Of a stretch of 14,176 bases of DNA, positions 5,250-13,887 are shown piece after piece. The stretch spans positions 1 through 14,176 of the forward strand of contig JBFMHD010000058.1 of the NCBI GenBank assembly GCA_040752395.1, read 5' to 3'. Each line of letters starts with the position of its first letter. Within the stretch, counting starts at the first letter, position 1. The DNA is from JBFMHD01 sp040752395 [NCBI: Candidatus Hydrogenedentota bacterium]. Lineage in GTDB: Bacteria > JBFMHD01. The notes beneath the pieces are model-generated. The model ran no database searches. It was not told where the DNA came from and saw only the letters and a program-made list of their open reading frames with translations. Made by a program: the position numbers and the translations under genes.

Positions 5250-6479
5250 ATGCGAATTAGAAAATTACTCATTTGTACAGAACCACGAAACGAAATAGAA
5301 AAGGGTTTGAAAAGAATGTACCTAAAGAGAGTGCAAGAAATGTTCAAAAGAACCCTCAGCATGGAATCAATTTTTAATATTTTTGATGAGGTATTTCATG
5401 GATTATCTCAAGCTTCAGTAGTGAGTGAAAACTTATATAGTTTTTATGAGTCTCTATTGACGATAACATCTTATTATCAACATAGTCAGGCAGGAAGAGG
5501 AAGTCTCATTGCTAAACTATTAGAGGAGCTAGGGACATCGGAAAAAATGGAATTTGAATTTGCTTTAATGAAACTTTCCCAATGGTTGGGACAAACCATC
5601 AAATTGGAAGAATCTGAACTAACAAAACAAAAATTTGACATCGTTAATAAAACCAATGATAACCTTGCTTTTTGTGAGTTGAAAATGAAGGTTTATTCTG
5701 GCTGTACCGCAGGAAGGGTTGAACTGATGGAAAAATTTAATAAATTCACAAAGCTGATTATTGAGAATCAATCTTTTAGAAATTGTATTAAGAATGCTGG
5801 TATAAGAAATGTTTTTCTCATAGGTGGAATCTTGTTTGATATTCAGGGAGAACCTGCAACAACACAAAAAGATGAAGAATGGGGCATCTGTTATAATGGC
5901 CTGCTTAGAGGTAAAAACGACATAATCAAAACTCTGAAAGATAAAAATGTTCAACATAACGTTGACGAAGAAAAGCTACCTGAAAAGGCATTTCTTATAA
6001 AGTTTATAATTGATGGGATACACGTAAATATTATTGCTGTTTACGGAAATGAAGTTATAAAAAGCCTTTTTGTAGGAAAGCAAAAATATGATATTGAACA
6101 TTTCAAAAAACAGTTAGAAGAAATGTTGTATGATGACCTATGGCTGGGGCAGATAATTACAATGAGTGAAAGAGCTGTGTTGGATCAAAATTTTAAGAAA
6201 AATAAAAATTTGAACAATTATGTAATATCAATTTTGAAAAACGAAAGAATGTTATCAGAAGTTAAGAAATTCCGAGTAAGTAGGAGTGGTAAAATATTGG
6301 GAGAGGTTACGGATAGAGTAATTGAGCTGATAAAACAATATGATAAGAATTTATTAGATATAAGCCCCACTCCTGCGGAAATAATAATTAAGTCATCAGG
6401 AGAGAATTATAATATAAGAGATTATGTTGCCGATATTATTCAGTTTCTATCCTGTAAGGAAGTTGTTAATATTTTATGA
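5250..6479 (+). CDS. Probable type II restriction endonuclease (PD-(D/E)XK)
   Basis: This 409-residue protein starts three bases after the methyltransferase stop, within the AGGGAGTG(TAA) ribosome-binding region. Residues 128-163 contain a likely PD-(D/E)XK site: KFDIVN with Asp130, then AFCELKMK with Glu143 and Lys145, followed by YSGCTAGRVELMEKFNKF. The pattern ELK followed by SGxTAGR and a helix is seen in several type II enzymes. The N-terminal 120 residues are helical (RKLLICTEPRNEIEKGLKRM). A beta-rich centre (VFLIGGILFDIQGEP) and a C-terminal mixed region follow. The close link to a methyltransferase supports the role. I do not recognise the specificity. The frame is intact and base composition matches its partner. 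Confidence 0.75.
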   Translation: MRIRKLLICTEPRNEIEKGLKRMYLKRVQEMFKRTLSMESIFNIFDEVFHGLSQASVVSENLYSFYESLLTITSYYQHSQAGRGSLIAKLLEELGTSEKMEFEFALMKLSQWLGQTIKLEESELTKQKFDIVNKTNDNLAFCELKMKVYSGCTAGRVELMEKFNKFTKLIIENQSFRNCIKNAGIRNVFLIGGILFDIQGEPATTQKDEEWGICYNGLLRGKNDIIKTLKDKNVQHNVDEEKLPEKAFLIKFIIDGIHVNIIAVYGNEVIKSLFVGKQKYDIEHFKKQLEEMLYDDLWLGQIITMSERAVLDQNFKKNKNLNNYVISILKNERMLSEVKKFRVSRSGKILGEVTDRVIELIKQYDKNLLDISPTPAEIIIKSSGENYNIRDYVADIIQFLSCKEVVNIL

Positions 6480-6515
6480 TGGTGGAATTTTGCCAATGAC
6501 AAAGAACGACCAACA

Positions 6516-6593
6516 GCGTATAACACGGTGTAAAAGACTACGCTTCGCTCCGTCCAAATTTGGCTTCGCCGAACTTCTTTTACACCGAAAACG
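6516..6593 (+). other. attC-like recombination site at the cassette's right end
   Basis: R'' is GCGTATAAC (6516-6524). The arms CGGTGTAAAAG (6526-6536) and CTTTTACACCG (6577-6587) are perfect complements. The centre holds two GCTTCGC motifs and the palindrome CCAAATTTGG (6554-6563). The site ends ...GAAAACG at 6593, where G/TT cleavage would lie. Its own R' half (TTATACGC) is found at the cassette's left end, as expected for an integrated cassette. Flanking DNA begins GTAAAAGC (6594-6601), which is complementary over seven bases to GCTTTTA at 3807-3813, the presumed older site into which the cassette went. The total length is within the normal attC range. The site starts 36 bases after the nuclease stop. 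Confidence 0.8.
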
Positions 6594-6609
6594 GTAAAAG
6601 CAAGGAGAC

Positions 6610-6733
6610 CAAATCCTCTCTGCCCGATATAAAAGTAGGAGATAAGATAACGAAAGAAGCAAGATAACGAAAAATGTGAGATTAAGGATTCCCACTGAAA
6701 GATTGAAAAGATACTAAAAGAAGAGGATTTGAA
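6610..6733 (+). repeat. Long direct repeat, right copy
   Basis: This is the 124-base partner of 3621-3741, identical by eye except for a 3-base insertion. It begins with the tRNA 3'-end sequence CAAATCCTCTCTGCCCG, but the upstream tRNA bases are replaced (GGAGAC instead of GGAGGTT), so no tRNA is encoded here. It ends 80 bases before the AsmA-like start codon, so it probably includes part of that gene's leader region. Confidence 0.9.
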
Positions 6734-6813
6734 GCGAGCTAAAGCGCAAAATCGGATAGTGAGGAAAAGCGAGCAGGATTGCAAACAGAAGTGAAACAGA
6801 GTAAGATTAGACA

Positions 6814-9800
6814 ATGAAGAAAAGAATAATTATATATTTTTCAATCATATGCTCTATAGCCATCATCATTACTGGAATTAATATCCTGCTCTCAAGGTTG
6901 TTGTCAAAAGATGCGGTGCAATCGCAACTTGAGAAAATATTAAATCGAAAGATAATTATAAATGATTTAAAAATAAATATTTTAACTGGCATACATCTTA
7001 ATGGTCTTGAGATATTTAATCCCGATGAATCAAAATGGGTCTCCTGTGAAGATTTTATTCTTGATTACAGTTTGCTGCCATCTCTTTATAGAAGAAAATT
7101 GATAATTACAGAAATCTATCTTAAAAAGCCTTATGCAAAATTAATAAGGGGTCAAGATGGGGTATGGGATTTTTCTTATCTAATCTCAAAAGAAAAGAAA
7201 AAAGAAGGACTATTAAAATTAGATATAATGAGGACAAAAATAGAAGATGGTGATTTTGAGATTAATGATAGGTATCTAAACATACGCTTTCGCTGCCAGG
7301 GATTGAACATCTCTGCTTCAAACGTTTTTCAAGCAGAAAGCGGAGATTTCGAAATCTCCCTTTTTAAATTAAATGAAAAAGAGATCGAACTCGAAACAAA
7401 GGGTAATTTTATAATAAAGGGAAAAAAAATAAAAAAATTAATCTTGAAAGAATTATATTTTAAGAATTTATATCTCCCGGAACTTGTTAATATCTTAACT
7501 CTTTACTCCGATATCTCTCTTCCTTTTAAATGCGAGAGTGGAACACTTAATGCAGATATAAAAATGCTTGATTTGGCTAAAGAGAATATTAAAGGCAATG
7601 GTAAAATAGATTTATTCGGCGTTTCCTGTGTCGATACAGACGGATTTTATTGGAGAGCTAATGTTCTCTCCAGTCAGTTTGATATAGATTACTCTATCAG
7701 TGACAATAAAAACCATATTGAATTAAAAAAACTTGACCTGAATTATAACGGTATCCCAGCCTCTATTAGTGGCTATGGTAATATAAAAGATAAACTTACA
7801 GAATATAATATTAACATCAGTTCTGAATTAAATCTTGCTCTTTTAATGGAAATCATGCCACAAAGACTGAAACCATATATACCTCTGATCTCTATTACTG
7901 GAAATTCTAAATTAGTATTGCAGATTAAATGTGATAACAACAAAACCGCATATTCGTTGTATGGCGATTTAAAAAATGTCGGGTTTGACGACTTACGTAA
8001 AGTAAATCCCCTGCCCTCTTTAAAAAATCTTAATGGCTCTATAGAGTATAAAGATGATCAACTAGTTTTAAATAAAGTAAGCTGTTTTGTCGCTGGAATA
8101 AATATTCTTAAGATAGATGGTACTATTAAAAATTTCAAGAGACCTTATTTAGATATCAATCTTCAAACAGGAGAGATACATACAGATAAATTATTTGAGC
8201 TTTTAAAATCCTATGAAATAGATGTTCCAGAGGATATCTCAATTACAGGCCGATCAAGTAAAGCCGAGCTGAAATTTGTAGGTTATCCTGATGATATATC
8301 TGATCTATCGGGCTTTATAGAATCAGAGGATATAGCAGTATCTATACCTGATCTCCCTTTTATAATAAGAAATATCAAAGGCAGGATAAATTTTACTCGT
8401 GATACCCTGATTACTGATAATTTATCAGTTAATTTAGATAACTTCACTTTAAAACTAAATACGGTTATAAAGAATTATCTCAAAGAACCTGTTATCGAAA
8501 AACTTACTATAATCTCAGAAAATGAAGAGATAGGGAACCTTGTAACACTTGTTTCAAAATATAATAAATCTTATGTTCCAAAGGAAACAAAATTAAGCGG
8601 GAATATCGCTTTATTAAAAGTAGATTTACAGGGTGAGTTAAAACCGCCTTTTGATAAACTTGAATATTCTGGCACTACTAAATTAAACAATATACAATTA
8701 TCTCATCCATCACTTAGAGGAGATATCAAAAACATTAAAGGCGGGCTATGTTTTGATAAAAATAGATTGTTTTTTAAAGATATCAGCGGGTTATGGAAAG
8801 AATCGCAGATACTAATAAATGGTGAATTAAAAGATTTTGCTACTCCCAGCCCATCAGCAAATCTCCAGATTAAAAGTGGGCTTATCAGTCTTCTCAGTCT
8901 CAATGAAATCCTTAAAGAATATAAAAAAGATTTATTACCCGAGGGAACATATCTTGCAGGTATGATAAAAGACGTTAATCTATCAGTTAACGGTCTATTA
9001 AAATCACCAGAGCTTAGAGGTTCATTACAGCTTGTTGGTGCAGAAATAACTTATCCGCTTTATCCGTTCCCATTAAAAAATATTTATGGGTCAGCAAAAT
9101 TTGATAAAAAAAAGATTGGACTAATCATTACATCTGCATCTATCGATAATATGAAATTTAGTTCTACTATAAGTGTATCTCATTATAACACCACTCCTGA
9201 TTATAAAGTAGAGTTAGGTTCGCAGGATATAGAATTTGGGAAACTAATTAACTATCTCCCGGAGGCAACTAAAAAAATTTTCGATGGTCTAAAGATACAG
9301 GGAAAATCCGGGATAAACCTCAAGTTACTTGGAAAAATAAAAAATTTAAGTTATTCAGTTAAAATTATGCCCCGGGGAAATACATTAGAATATCCTCCAC
9401 TGTTTCCGCAACCAATAAGAGATATAATGGGTCAAATCACCATCGAGCCTGAATATATTTTTAGTTCTTTAAATCTTACTTATGGTAATTCAAAAATAAG
9501 CATTAATGGTGGTATCGAGAACAAAAAGAACCTTGCACTAAAAAACATTCCAGTATCATTAAAAATTGAGAGTCCTAAAATCTATGGTGAAGATATAATA
9601 AATGTTTTAGAAAAAAGTAAAGTACTACCTGAAGGTTTATATTTTTCCGGGGTTGGCTCTGTAAATTTGAAATTGTTCGGGGCATTAGGTAAACCGGCAT
9701 TAGATGGTGATATTAATCTCAATAATATGGAGTTAAAATATCCAATTATAAAAGAACCTTTAAAAAGTGTCTCCGGTAATCTACATTTTAAAGATTACAG

Positions 9801-11046
9801 TATATCTTCAGATAATTTACAGGCATATTTAGGCGAATCAAAAATAGGTATCAGTGGTTCGGTAGAAGATATATATAAATTCAATATTAAAGCTGATATA
9901 AATAGTAAGAATATAGATATTTCAAAACTTCTTGATATATTAAACATCTCAAAAGAGACCCGAGATAATCTACTGATAACTGGATTATTTAGCACAAATG
10001 CAAGGCTGCGTGGTTCTGGAACTGATATTTCCATAACAGGAGATATACAATCAGATAATTTAAATTATCGTAAAGCAAACTTTACTGATATTATTGCTGA
10101 TTATACTTATAAGGATAAAAAAGTAAGCGTTGATTCGTTCAAAGGCAGTGTAATTGGTGGTTTGTTAGCCGGGAAAGTTAAAGCAGATTTAAGTAAGAAC
10201 ACACCTGACTATGAAGTAACTGCTTCAATAAAAAAAGCAGACCTTGGTAAACTCTTTAATATGTTTGGTAATAAGGGTATGGGTTCCAGAGGCGAGATTT
10301 ATGGTGAGATTGATGTTAGTGGTCTTGTTGGTAATCTTAATTCTTTAGAGGGTGGGGGTAAGAGTTGCATAGAGAACGTTGAATTAAAGGGTCTGCCTAC
10401 GGTTGATGGGCTTGCAGCTTGCTTAAATTCAATCATAAACCTTATCTCCAGCGCAGCTCATTTTTCAGAAGAGACAAAGGAACAATTAATTGCTATCCTG
10501 ATCAGCCGAGTATTAAAAACCAGGCAAGCAGTCTCTGGTTTATTTGATGCAAATAATACCTCAAGATTTGATGTTATAAAAGCTGATTATAAAATAAAAA
10601 ACGGATTGGTGAGATCAAATAATGTGTATGCTGTAAACAAAGATTTAAGTATCACTGGTAAGATAGAGATAGGTTTTAACGAGAGTCTGGATTGTAATCT
10701 TAAGGTTCAATTGCAGGATGCGGGGCTTACAAAAATAGAGGATCCTGCTATGCGTGAGTTTCTACGTGAAGAGCCTATACCCATAATTCTTACAGGAACG
10801 ATTTCAGCACCTAATTTTCACAAAGAAGAGGTTGGTAAAAAGTTTCTGGATGCATATCTAAAGCGTGGTTATTACAAACAGAAAGCAAAGGAGCGAGAAT
10901 CAGCTGATACACAGATTGTTACCCCCTCACTACCTATACCTTCATCAGGAGATGATACCATAGAAACACGTCCACGTAAAATCTCAAAAGAAGAGTTATT
11001 ATTCGATATCTTACAGGATGTTATTAAAGACAAGCTAAAGAAATGA
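6814..11046 (+). CDS. AsmA/TamB-like envelope protein, 1,410 residues
   Basis: One N-terminal membrane segment (IIIYFSIICSIAIIITGINI, about residues 4-23) anchors a long beta-rich periplasmic region. The start region (RKIIINDLKINILTGIHLNG) is typical of AsmA-family proteins. A motif of the form P-x(2-7)-G followed by alternating hydrophobics recurs with its Gly near residues 243, 363, 479, 596, 716, 830, 946, 1057 and 1160, about 115 residues apart. The C-terminal AsmA-like block has FDVIKADYKIKNGLVRSNNV and LKVQLQDAGL. Proteins of this type (TamB, YhdP, YdbH) are thought to form grooved bridges that move phospholipid across the periplasm. An in-frame TAG lies just before the ATG, fixing the earliest start; the ribosome-binding site is weak. 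The right direct repeat ends 80 bases upstream, so the insertion may have altered its promoter. Confidence 0.85.
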   Translation: MKKRIIIYFSIICSIAIIITGINILLSRLLSKDAVQSQLEKILNRKIIINDLKINILTGIHLNGLEIFNPDESKWVSCEDFILDYSLLPSLYRRKLIITEIYLKKPYAKLIRGQDGVWDFSYLISKEKKKEGLLKLDIMRTKIEDGDFEINDRYLNIRFRCQGLNISASNVFQAESGDFEISLFKLNEKEIELETKGNFIIKGKKIKKLILKELYFKNLYLPELVNILTLYSDISLPFKCESGTLNADIKMLDLAKENIKGNGKIDLFGVSCVDTDGFYWRANVLSSQFDIDYSISDNKNHIELKKLDLNYNGIPASISGYGNIKDKLTEYNINISSELNLALLMEIMPQRLKPYIPLISITGNSKLVLQIKCDNNKTAYSLYGDLKNVGFDDLRKVNPLPSLKNLNGSIEYKDDQLVLNKVSCFVAGINILKIDGTIKNFKRPYLDINLQTGEIHTDKLFELLKSYEIDVPEDISITGRSSKAELKFVGYPDDISDLSGFIESEDIAVSIPDLPFIIRNIKGRINFTRDTLITDNLSVNLDNFTLKLNTVIKNYLKEPVIEKLTIISENEEIGNLVTLVSKYNKSYVPKETKLSGNIALLKVDLQGELKPPFDKLEYSGTTKLNNIQLSHPSLRGDIKNIKGGLCFDKNRLFFKDISGLWKESQILINGELKDFATPSPSANLQIKSGLISLLSLNEILKEYKKDLLPEGTYLAGMIKDVNLSVNGLLKSPELRGSLQLVGAEITYPLYPFPLKNIYGSAKFDKKKIGLIITSASIDNMKFSSTISVSHYNTTPDYKVELGSQDIEFGKLINYLPEATKKIFDGLKIQGKSGINLKLLGKIKNLSYSVKIMPRGNTLEYPPLFPQPIRDIMGQITIEPEYIFSSLNLTYGNSKISINGGIENKKNLALKNIPVSLKIESPKIYGEDIINVLEKSKVLPEGLYFSGVGSVNLKLFGALGKPALDGDINLNNMELKYPIIKEPLKSVSGNLHFKDYSISSDNLQAYLGESKIGISGSVEDIYKFNIKADINSKNIDISKLLDILNISKETRDNLLITGLFSTNARLRGSGTDISITGDIQSDNLNYRKANFTDIIADYTYKDKKVSVDSFKGSVIGGLLAGKVKADLSKNTPDYEVTASIKKADLGKLFNMFGNKGMGSRGEIYGEIDVSGLVGNLNSLEGGGKSCIENVELKGLPTVDGLAACLNSIINLISSAAHFSEETKEQLIAILISRVLKTRQAVSGLFDANNTSRFDVIKADYKIKNGLVRSNNVYAVNKDLSITGKIEIGFNESLDCNLKVQLQDAGLTKIEDPAMREFLREEPIPIILTGTISAPNFHKEEVGKKFLDAYLKRGYYKQKAKERESADTQIVTPSLPIPSSGDDTIETRPRKISKEELLFDILQDVIKDKLKK

Positions 11047-11196
11047 GGTAAATTTCAGTAATTGGGTTACAATATAGGGTGTTAAGCAAAATTTAAAAAT
11101 AAATTATTAAGTGGAGATATCATACTATAAAGTAATTATTAGTCAACAATATTTGTTACAGAGCAGTAGTTCATAATACTTCGATAAGCAACAATT

Positions 11197-13161
11197 TTAT
11201 TTTGTCTTTTTTCCTTTAAGATGAAAGATTCGGTCGCGAAGCATTGCTGCTTCCTCGAACCGCCAGTTCTTTGCAGACTCGTTCATTTTAGTTTCAAGAT
11301 ATTGTATAGCTTCTTCCAAACTCCCGACCTTTTCTACATCAAGCTTCTCTAAAGGAACGCTTATAACCTCTTCCTCGACTTCTAATAGATTCTCAACTGG
11401 TTTTGTTATACTTCGCGGTTGTATGTTATGTTTATCGTTATATCTTATCTGTTTTTCACGTCGCCGATCCGTCTCGCTTATTGCTCGTTTCATACTATCT
11501 GTTATATTATCCCCGAACATTATCACTTTCCCGTTTATATTTCTTGCAGCTCTACCTATGGTCTGAAGTATTGATCGTTCGCTTCTTAAGAAACCTTCTT
11601 TATCAGCATCAAGTATAGCAACTAAACTTACCTCTGGTAGATCAAGTCCCTCTCTTAAGAGATTTATTCCCACAAGAACATCAAAATCTCCTCGTCTTAA
11701 TGCTGTTATTAATTTTGCTCTCTCTATGGTCTCTATCTCTGAATGTAGATATCTTGTTTTTATGTCTCTTGTAAGTAAAAAGTCACACAGCTGTTCTGCA
11801 AATCTCTTGGTAAGCGTAGTTACTAAAACCCGTTCTTTTCGCTCTATAACCTTATTTATCTCAGCTATAAGTAGATCAATCTGTCCTTCTGTTGAAAAAA
11901 CCTCTACTTGCGGGTCAACAAGTCCGGTTGGTCTTATCAGCTGTTCAACAATTTGTGATGTTACTTCTATTTCATAGGGGCCAGGGGTTGCGGATACGAA
12001 AATTACCTGTGGCACAATCTTAATAAACTCATCAAATTTTAATGGTCTATTATCGAGTGCTGAAGGGAGCCGAAACCCGAATTCTACAAGTATCTCTTTC
12101 CTAGTTCTATCACCAGCATACATCCCTCTTAATTGAGGTATAGAGACATGTGATTCATCTATAAAGACAATATAATCAGAAGGATAATAGTCTAACAGAC
12201 AATTGGGGCGCTCTCCTTTCTGTCTCCCATCAAGATGTCTTGAATAATTCTCAATACCGCTGCAATACCCCATTAACGAAAGCATCTCCATATCATATCT
12301 TGTTCTTTTTTCCAGTCGCTGTGCTTCTATTAATTTCCCCATAGAAGCGAGTTCATCTAATCTTTGCCTTAATTCCTCTTCTATACTATTTAATGCCTGC
12401 AGGATTCTATCTTCTGCTGTAACAAAATGTTTAGCAGGGAAAACAACTACTCTGTCAACTTTCTTGATCACTTTCTTATTAATCGGGTCAACAAGTGTTA
12501 TTCTGTCAATCTGGTCATCGAAAAACTCGATCCTTATTAAATAATCCTCTTCCACTGGAAAAACTTCTATAAAATCACCCTTGACTGTAAATCTTCCGCG
12601 AGCGAGCTCGAGGTCATTTCTCTGGTATTGCATTCTCACTAATTTCTGGATGACCTCTTCAAGCATAAAACGAGCGGTCTCTCTTAAATCTAAAATAAAG
12701 TTTTTAAATTCGCCGGGTGAACCCAGACCATAAAGGCAGGAAACAGAAGATACTATTATACAATCATTACGGGTTATCAAATTGCCTGTAGTTGCAAGTC
12801 TCATACGGTCTATCTCTTCATTAATTGATGCATCTTTTTCTATATACAAATCCTTTTCAGGGACATAGGCTTCAGGCTGATAATAATCATAATAACTTAC
12901 AAAATAATTTACTGAATTTTCCGGAAAAAAAGTCTTGAATTCAGCATATAGTTGAGCCGCAAGCGTTTTATTATGAGAAATCACAAGAACAGGTCTGTGT
13001 ATTTGATTTATTATGTTTGCCATAGTAAATGTTTTACCTGAACCTGTAACGCCAAGTAGTGTCTGAAATTTATATCCCTTTTTTATACCTTCAACTAATT
13101 TTTCAATAGCTTCAGGCTGGTCGCCCGTGGGACTAAAATCAGCTTTTATCTTAAAATTCAT
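11197..13161 (-). CDS. uvrB: Excinuclease ABC subunit B
   Basis: This 654-residue protein is near the usual family length. UvrB receives damaged DNA from UvrA, opens it and hands it to UvrC for nucleotide excision repair. The Walker A motif GVTGSGKT lies at residues 37-44. The damage-probing beta-hairpin region with YYDYYQPEAYVP follows near residue 90, then DESH at 335-338, the helicase motifs LLREGLDLPEVSLVAILDAD and QTIGRAARN, and a C-terminal UVR domain (LETKMNESAKNWRFEEAAML) that contacts UvrC. The start codon overlaps the stop of the upstream HAD gene (ATGA), so the two are probably translationally coupled. The neighbouring 150-base gap to the AsmA-like gene (11047-11196) has no clear gene or terminator. 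Confidence 0.98.
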   Translation of the reverse strand: MNFKIKADFSPTGDQPEAIEKLVEGIKKGYKFQTLLGVTGSGKTFTMANIINQIHRPVLVISHNKTLAAQLYAEFKTFFPENSVNYFVSYYDYYQPEAYVPEKDLYIEKDASINEEIDRMRLATTGNLITRNDCIIVSSVSCLYGLGSPGEFKNFILDLRETARFMLEEVIQKLVRMQYQRNDLELARGRFTVKGDFIEVFPVEEDYLIRIEFFDDQIDRITLVDPINKKVIKKVDRVVVFPAKHFVTAEDRILQALNSIEEELRQRLDELASMGKLIEAQRLEKRTRYDMEMLSLMGYCSGIENYSRHLDGRQKGERPNCLLDYYPSDYIVFIDESHVSIPQLRGMYAGDRTRKEILVEFGFRLPSALDNRPLKFDEFIKIVPQVIFVSATPGPYEIEVTSQIVEQLIRPTGLVDPQVEVFSTEGQIDLLIAEINKVIERKERVLVTTLTKRFAEQLCDFLLTRDIKTRYLHSEIETIERAKLITALRRGDFDVLVGINLLREGLDLPEVSLVAILDADKEGFLRSERSILQTIGRAARNINGKVIMFGDNITDSMKRAISETDRRREKQIRYNDKHNIQPRSITKPVENLLEVEEEVISVPLEKLDVEKVGSLEEAIQYLETKMNESAKNWRFEEAAMLRDRIFHLKGKKTK

Positions 13162-13811
13162 TGTTGGTTTAACCAGAGAATAAGTTCTTTATAATCAGTT
13201 ATTACAAATAAAGCATCGGTTATTTCATTGTCGTCACTATCCGTGAAATTACAGCCTATGAATTTTACATCTGCCTGGACTGCTGCTTCTTTATCATTAG
13301 CTCTATCGCCAAGCATAATAGTTTCTGATGGTTTTATTGATTCCGCGTGCATTATCCTTTTTAATAATTCAGCCTTTGATTCATTCTCTTTAACTGTTCT
13401 TAACGGAGAAAAATATCGGATTAACTCAAACCCCTCAAGTATAGTTTTAAGATACTCGCGTCTACCATTTGAGACAACCTGCAGTCTGTATCTTTTATAC
13501 AATTCTGGTAAAAATTTATGAATATTCCCGAGTAATCTCCCCCCCCCTTTTTTTATGTTTTTACATAGCTCCTCAAGTATCATTCTGCCGATAAAAGTTA
13601 TATTTTGTTTATCAAGTTCTGGGAAAAGAGTTGAATATATAATAGTGGGATTTAAACCGATTAATTTCATTATCTCTTTAACATTTGGTGTTTTCAAATT
13701 ATGTTTGTATTCTTTATTATATCTTTTTACAGCTACGTCATAGGATTGATGGAGTATAGGTTCGGATGAATATATGGTTCCGTCCATATCAAAGGCGATA
13801 AGTTTGATCAT
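13158..13811 (-). CDS. HAD-superfamily phosphatase (phosphoglycolate phosphatase-like)
   Basis: From the ATG at 13811 the protein has 217 residues. The HAD motifs appear in order: DMDGT near residues 8-12 (Asp nucleophile), VVSNG (motif II), a Lys in ENESKAELLK (motif III) and MLGDRANDKEAA (motif IV, metal-binding Asp). The helical cap lies between the first two. The substrate cannot be told from sequence; phosphoglycolate or a nucleotide are family possibilities. An upstream ATG at 13865 would add 18 residues (MIRCYIMPEGVAALPHYT) before the family-like start, but the family normally begins a few residues before DxDGT, so I prefer 13811. Neither start has a strong ribosome-binding site. It lies between gltX and uvrB on one strand. 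Confidence 0.85.
   Translation of the reverse strand: MIKLIAFDMDGTIYSSEPILHQSYDVAVKRYNKEYKHNLKTPNVKEIMKLIGLNPTIIYSTLFPELDKQNITFIGRMILEELCKNIKKGGGRLLGNIHKFLPELYKRYRLQVVSNGRREYLKTILEGFELIRYFSPLRTVKENESKAELLKRIMHAESIKPSETIMLGDRANDKEAAVQADVKFIGCNFTDSDDNEITDALFVITDYKELILWLNQQ
13539..13554 (-). repeat. A7G9 homopolymer tract inside the HAD gene
   Basis: On the coding strand the sequence runs seven A, then nine G, encoding KKGGG in the cap domain. Such a tract is unusual in AT-rich DNA and prone to slippage. The frame is intact as read here, but a change of one base would truncate the protein. Confidence 0.9.
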
Positions 13812-13865
13812 TGTATAATGTGGCAGTGCCGCAACCCCTTCTGGCATAATATAGCAGCGAATCAT

Positions 13866-13882
13866 CTACGCAAAAAGCGTAG
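13866..13882. repeat. Small perfect hairpin between gltX and the HAD gene
   Basis: CTACGC (13866-13871) and GCGTAG (13877-13882) pair around a five-base A/T loop, six bases after the gltX stop on the minus strand. There is no following U-tract, so it is not a typical terminator. It may stabilise or process the transcript between the two genes. Confidence 0.5.
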
Positions 13883-13887
13883 GTAAT

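Larger units (their letters stand above)
3822..6593 (+). mobile_element. Integron gene cassette carrying a restriction-modification system
   Basis: The unit is about 2.77 kb: a short leader, a methyltransferase gene, a nuclease gene and a 3' attC-like site, with no integrase inside. Joining its ends (ACCGAAAACG at the right with TTATACGC at the left) would create a perfect attC with R'' GCGTATAAC, R' GTTATACGC and complementary arms CGGTGTAAAAG/CTTTTACACCG. This is the form of a circular cassette. Cassettes normally carry one promoterless gene, so two genes and almost 2.8 kb make this a large one. It lies within the direct repeats at 3621 and 6610, 80 bases from the left copy and 16 from the right. 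The local intI remnant cannot now move it. Confidence 0.75.

Noticed and set aside
6610-6630. A second tRNA gene at the right repeat copy
   Set aside because: Only the 3' end of the tRNA is present; the T-stem is already altered and no D or anticodon arm can be drawn.
1-6733. A CRISPR array or CRISPR-associated genes
   Set aside because: No regularly spaced repeat-spacer units and no cas-like proteins; the repeats seen are palindromes, heptamers and one direct pair.
6440-6814. Minus-strand ORFs across the nuclease/AsmA gap
   Set aside because: They run antisense through the attC-like hairpin and the repeat, with no family resemblance or ribosome-binding site.
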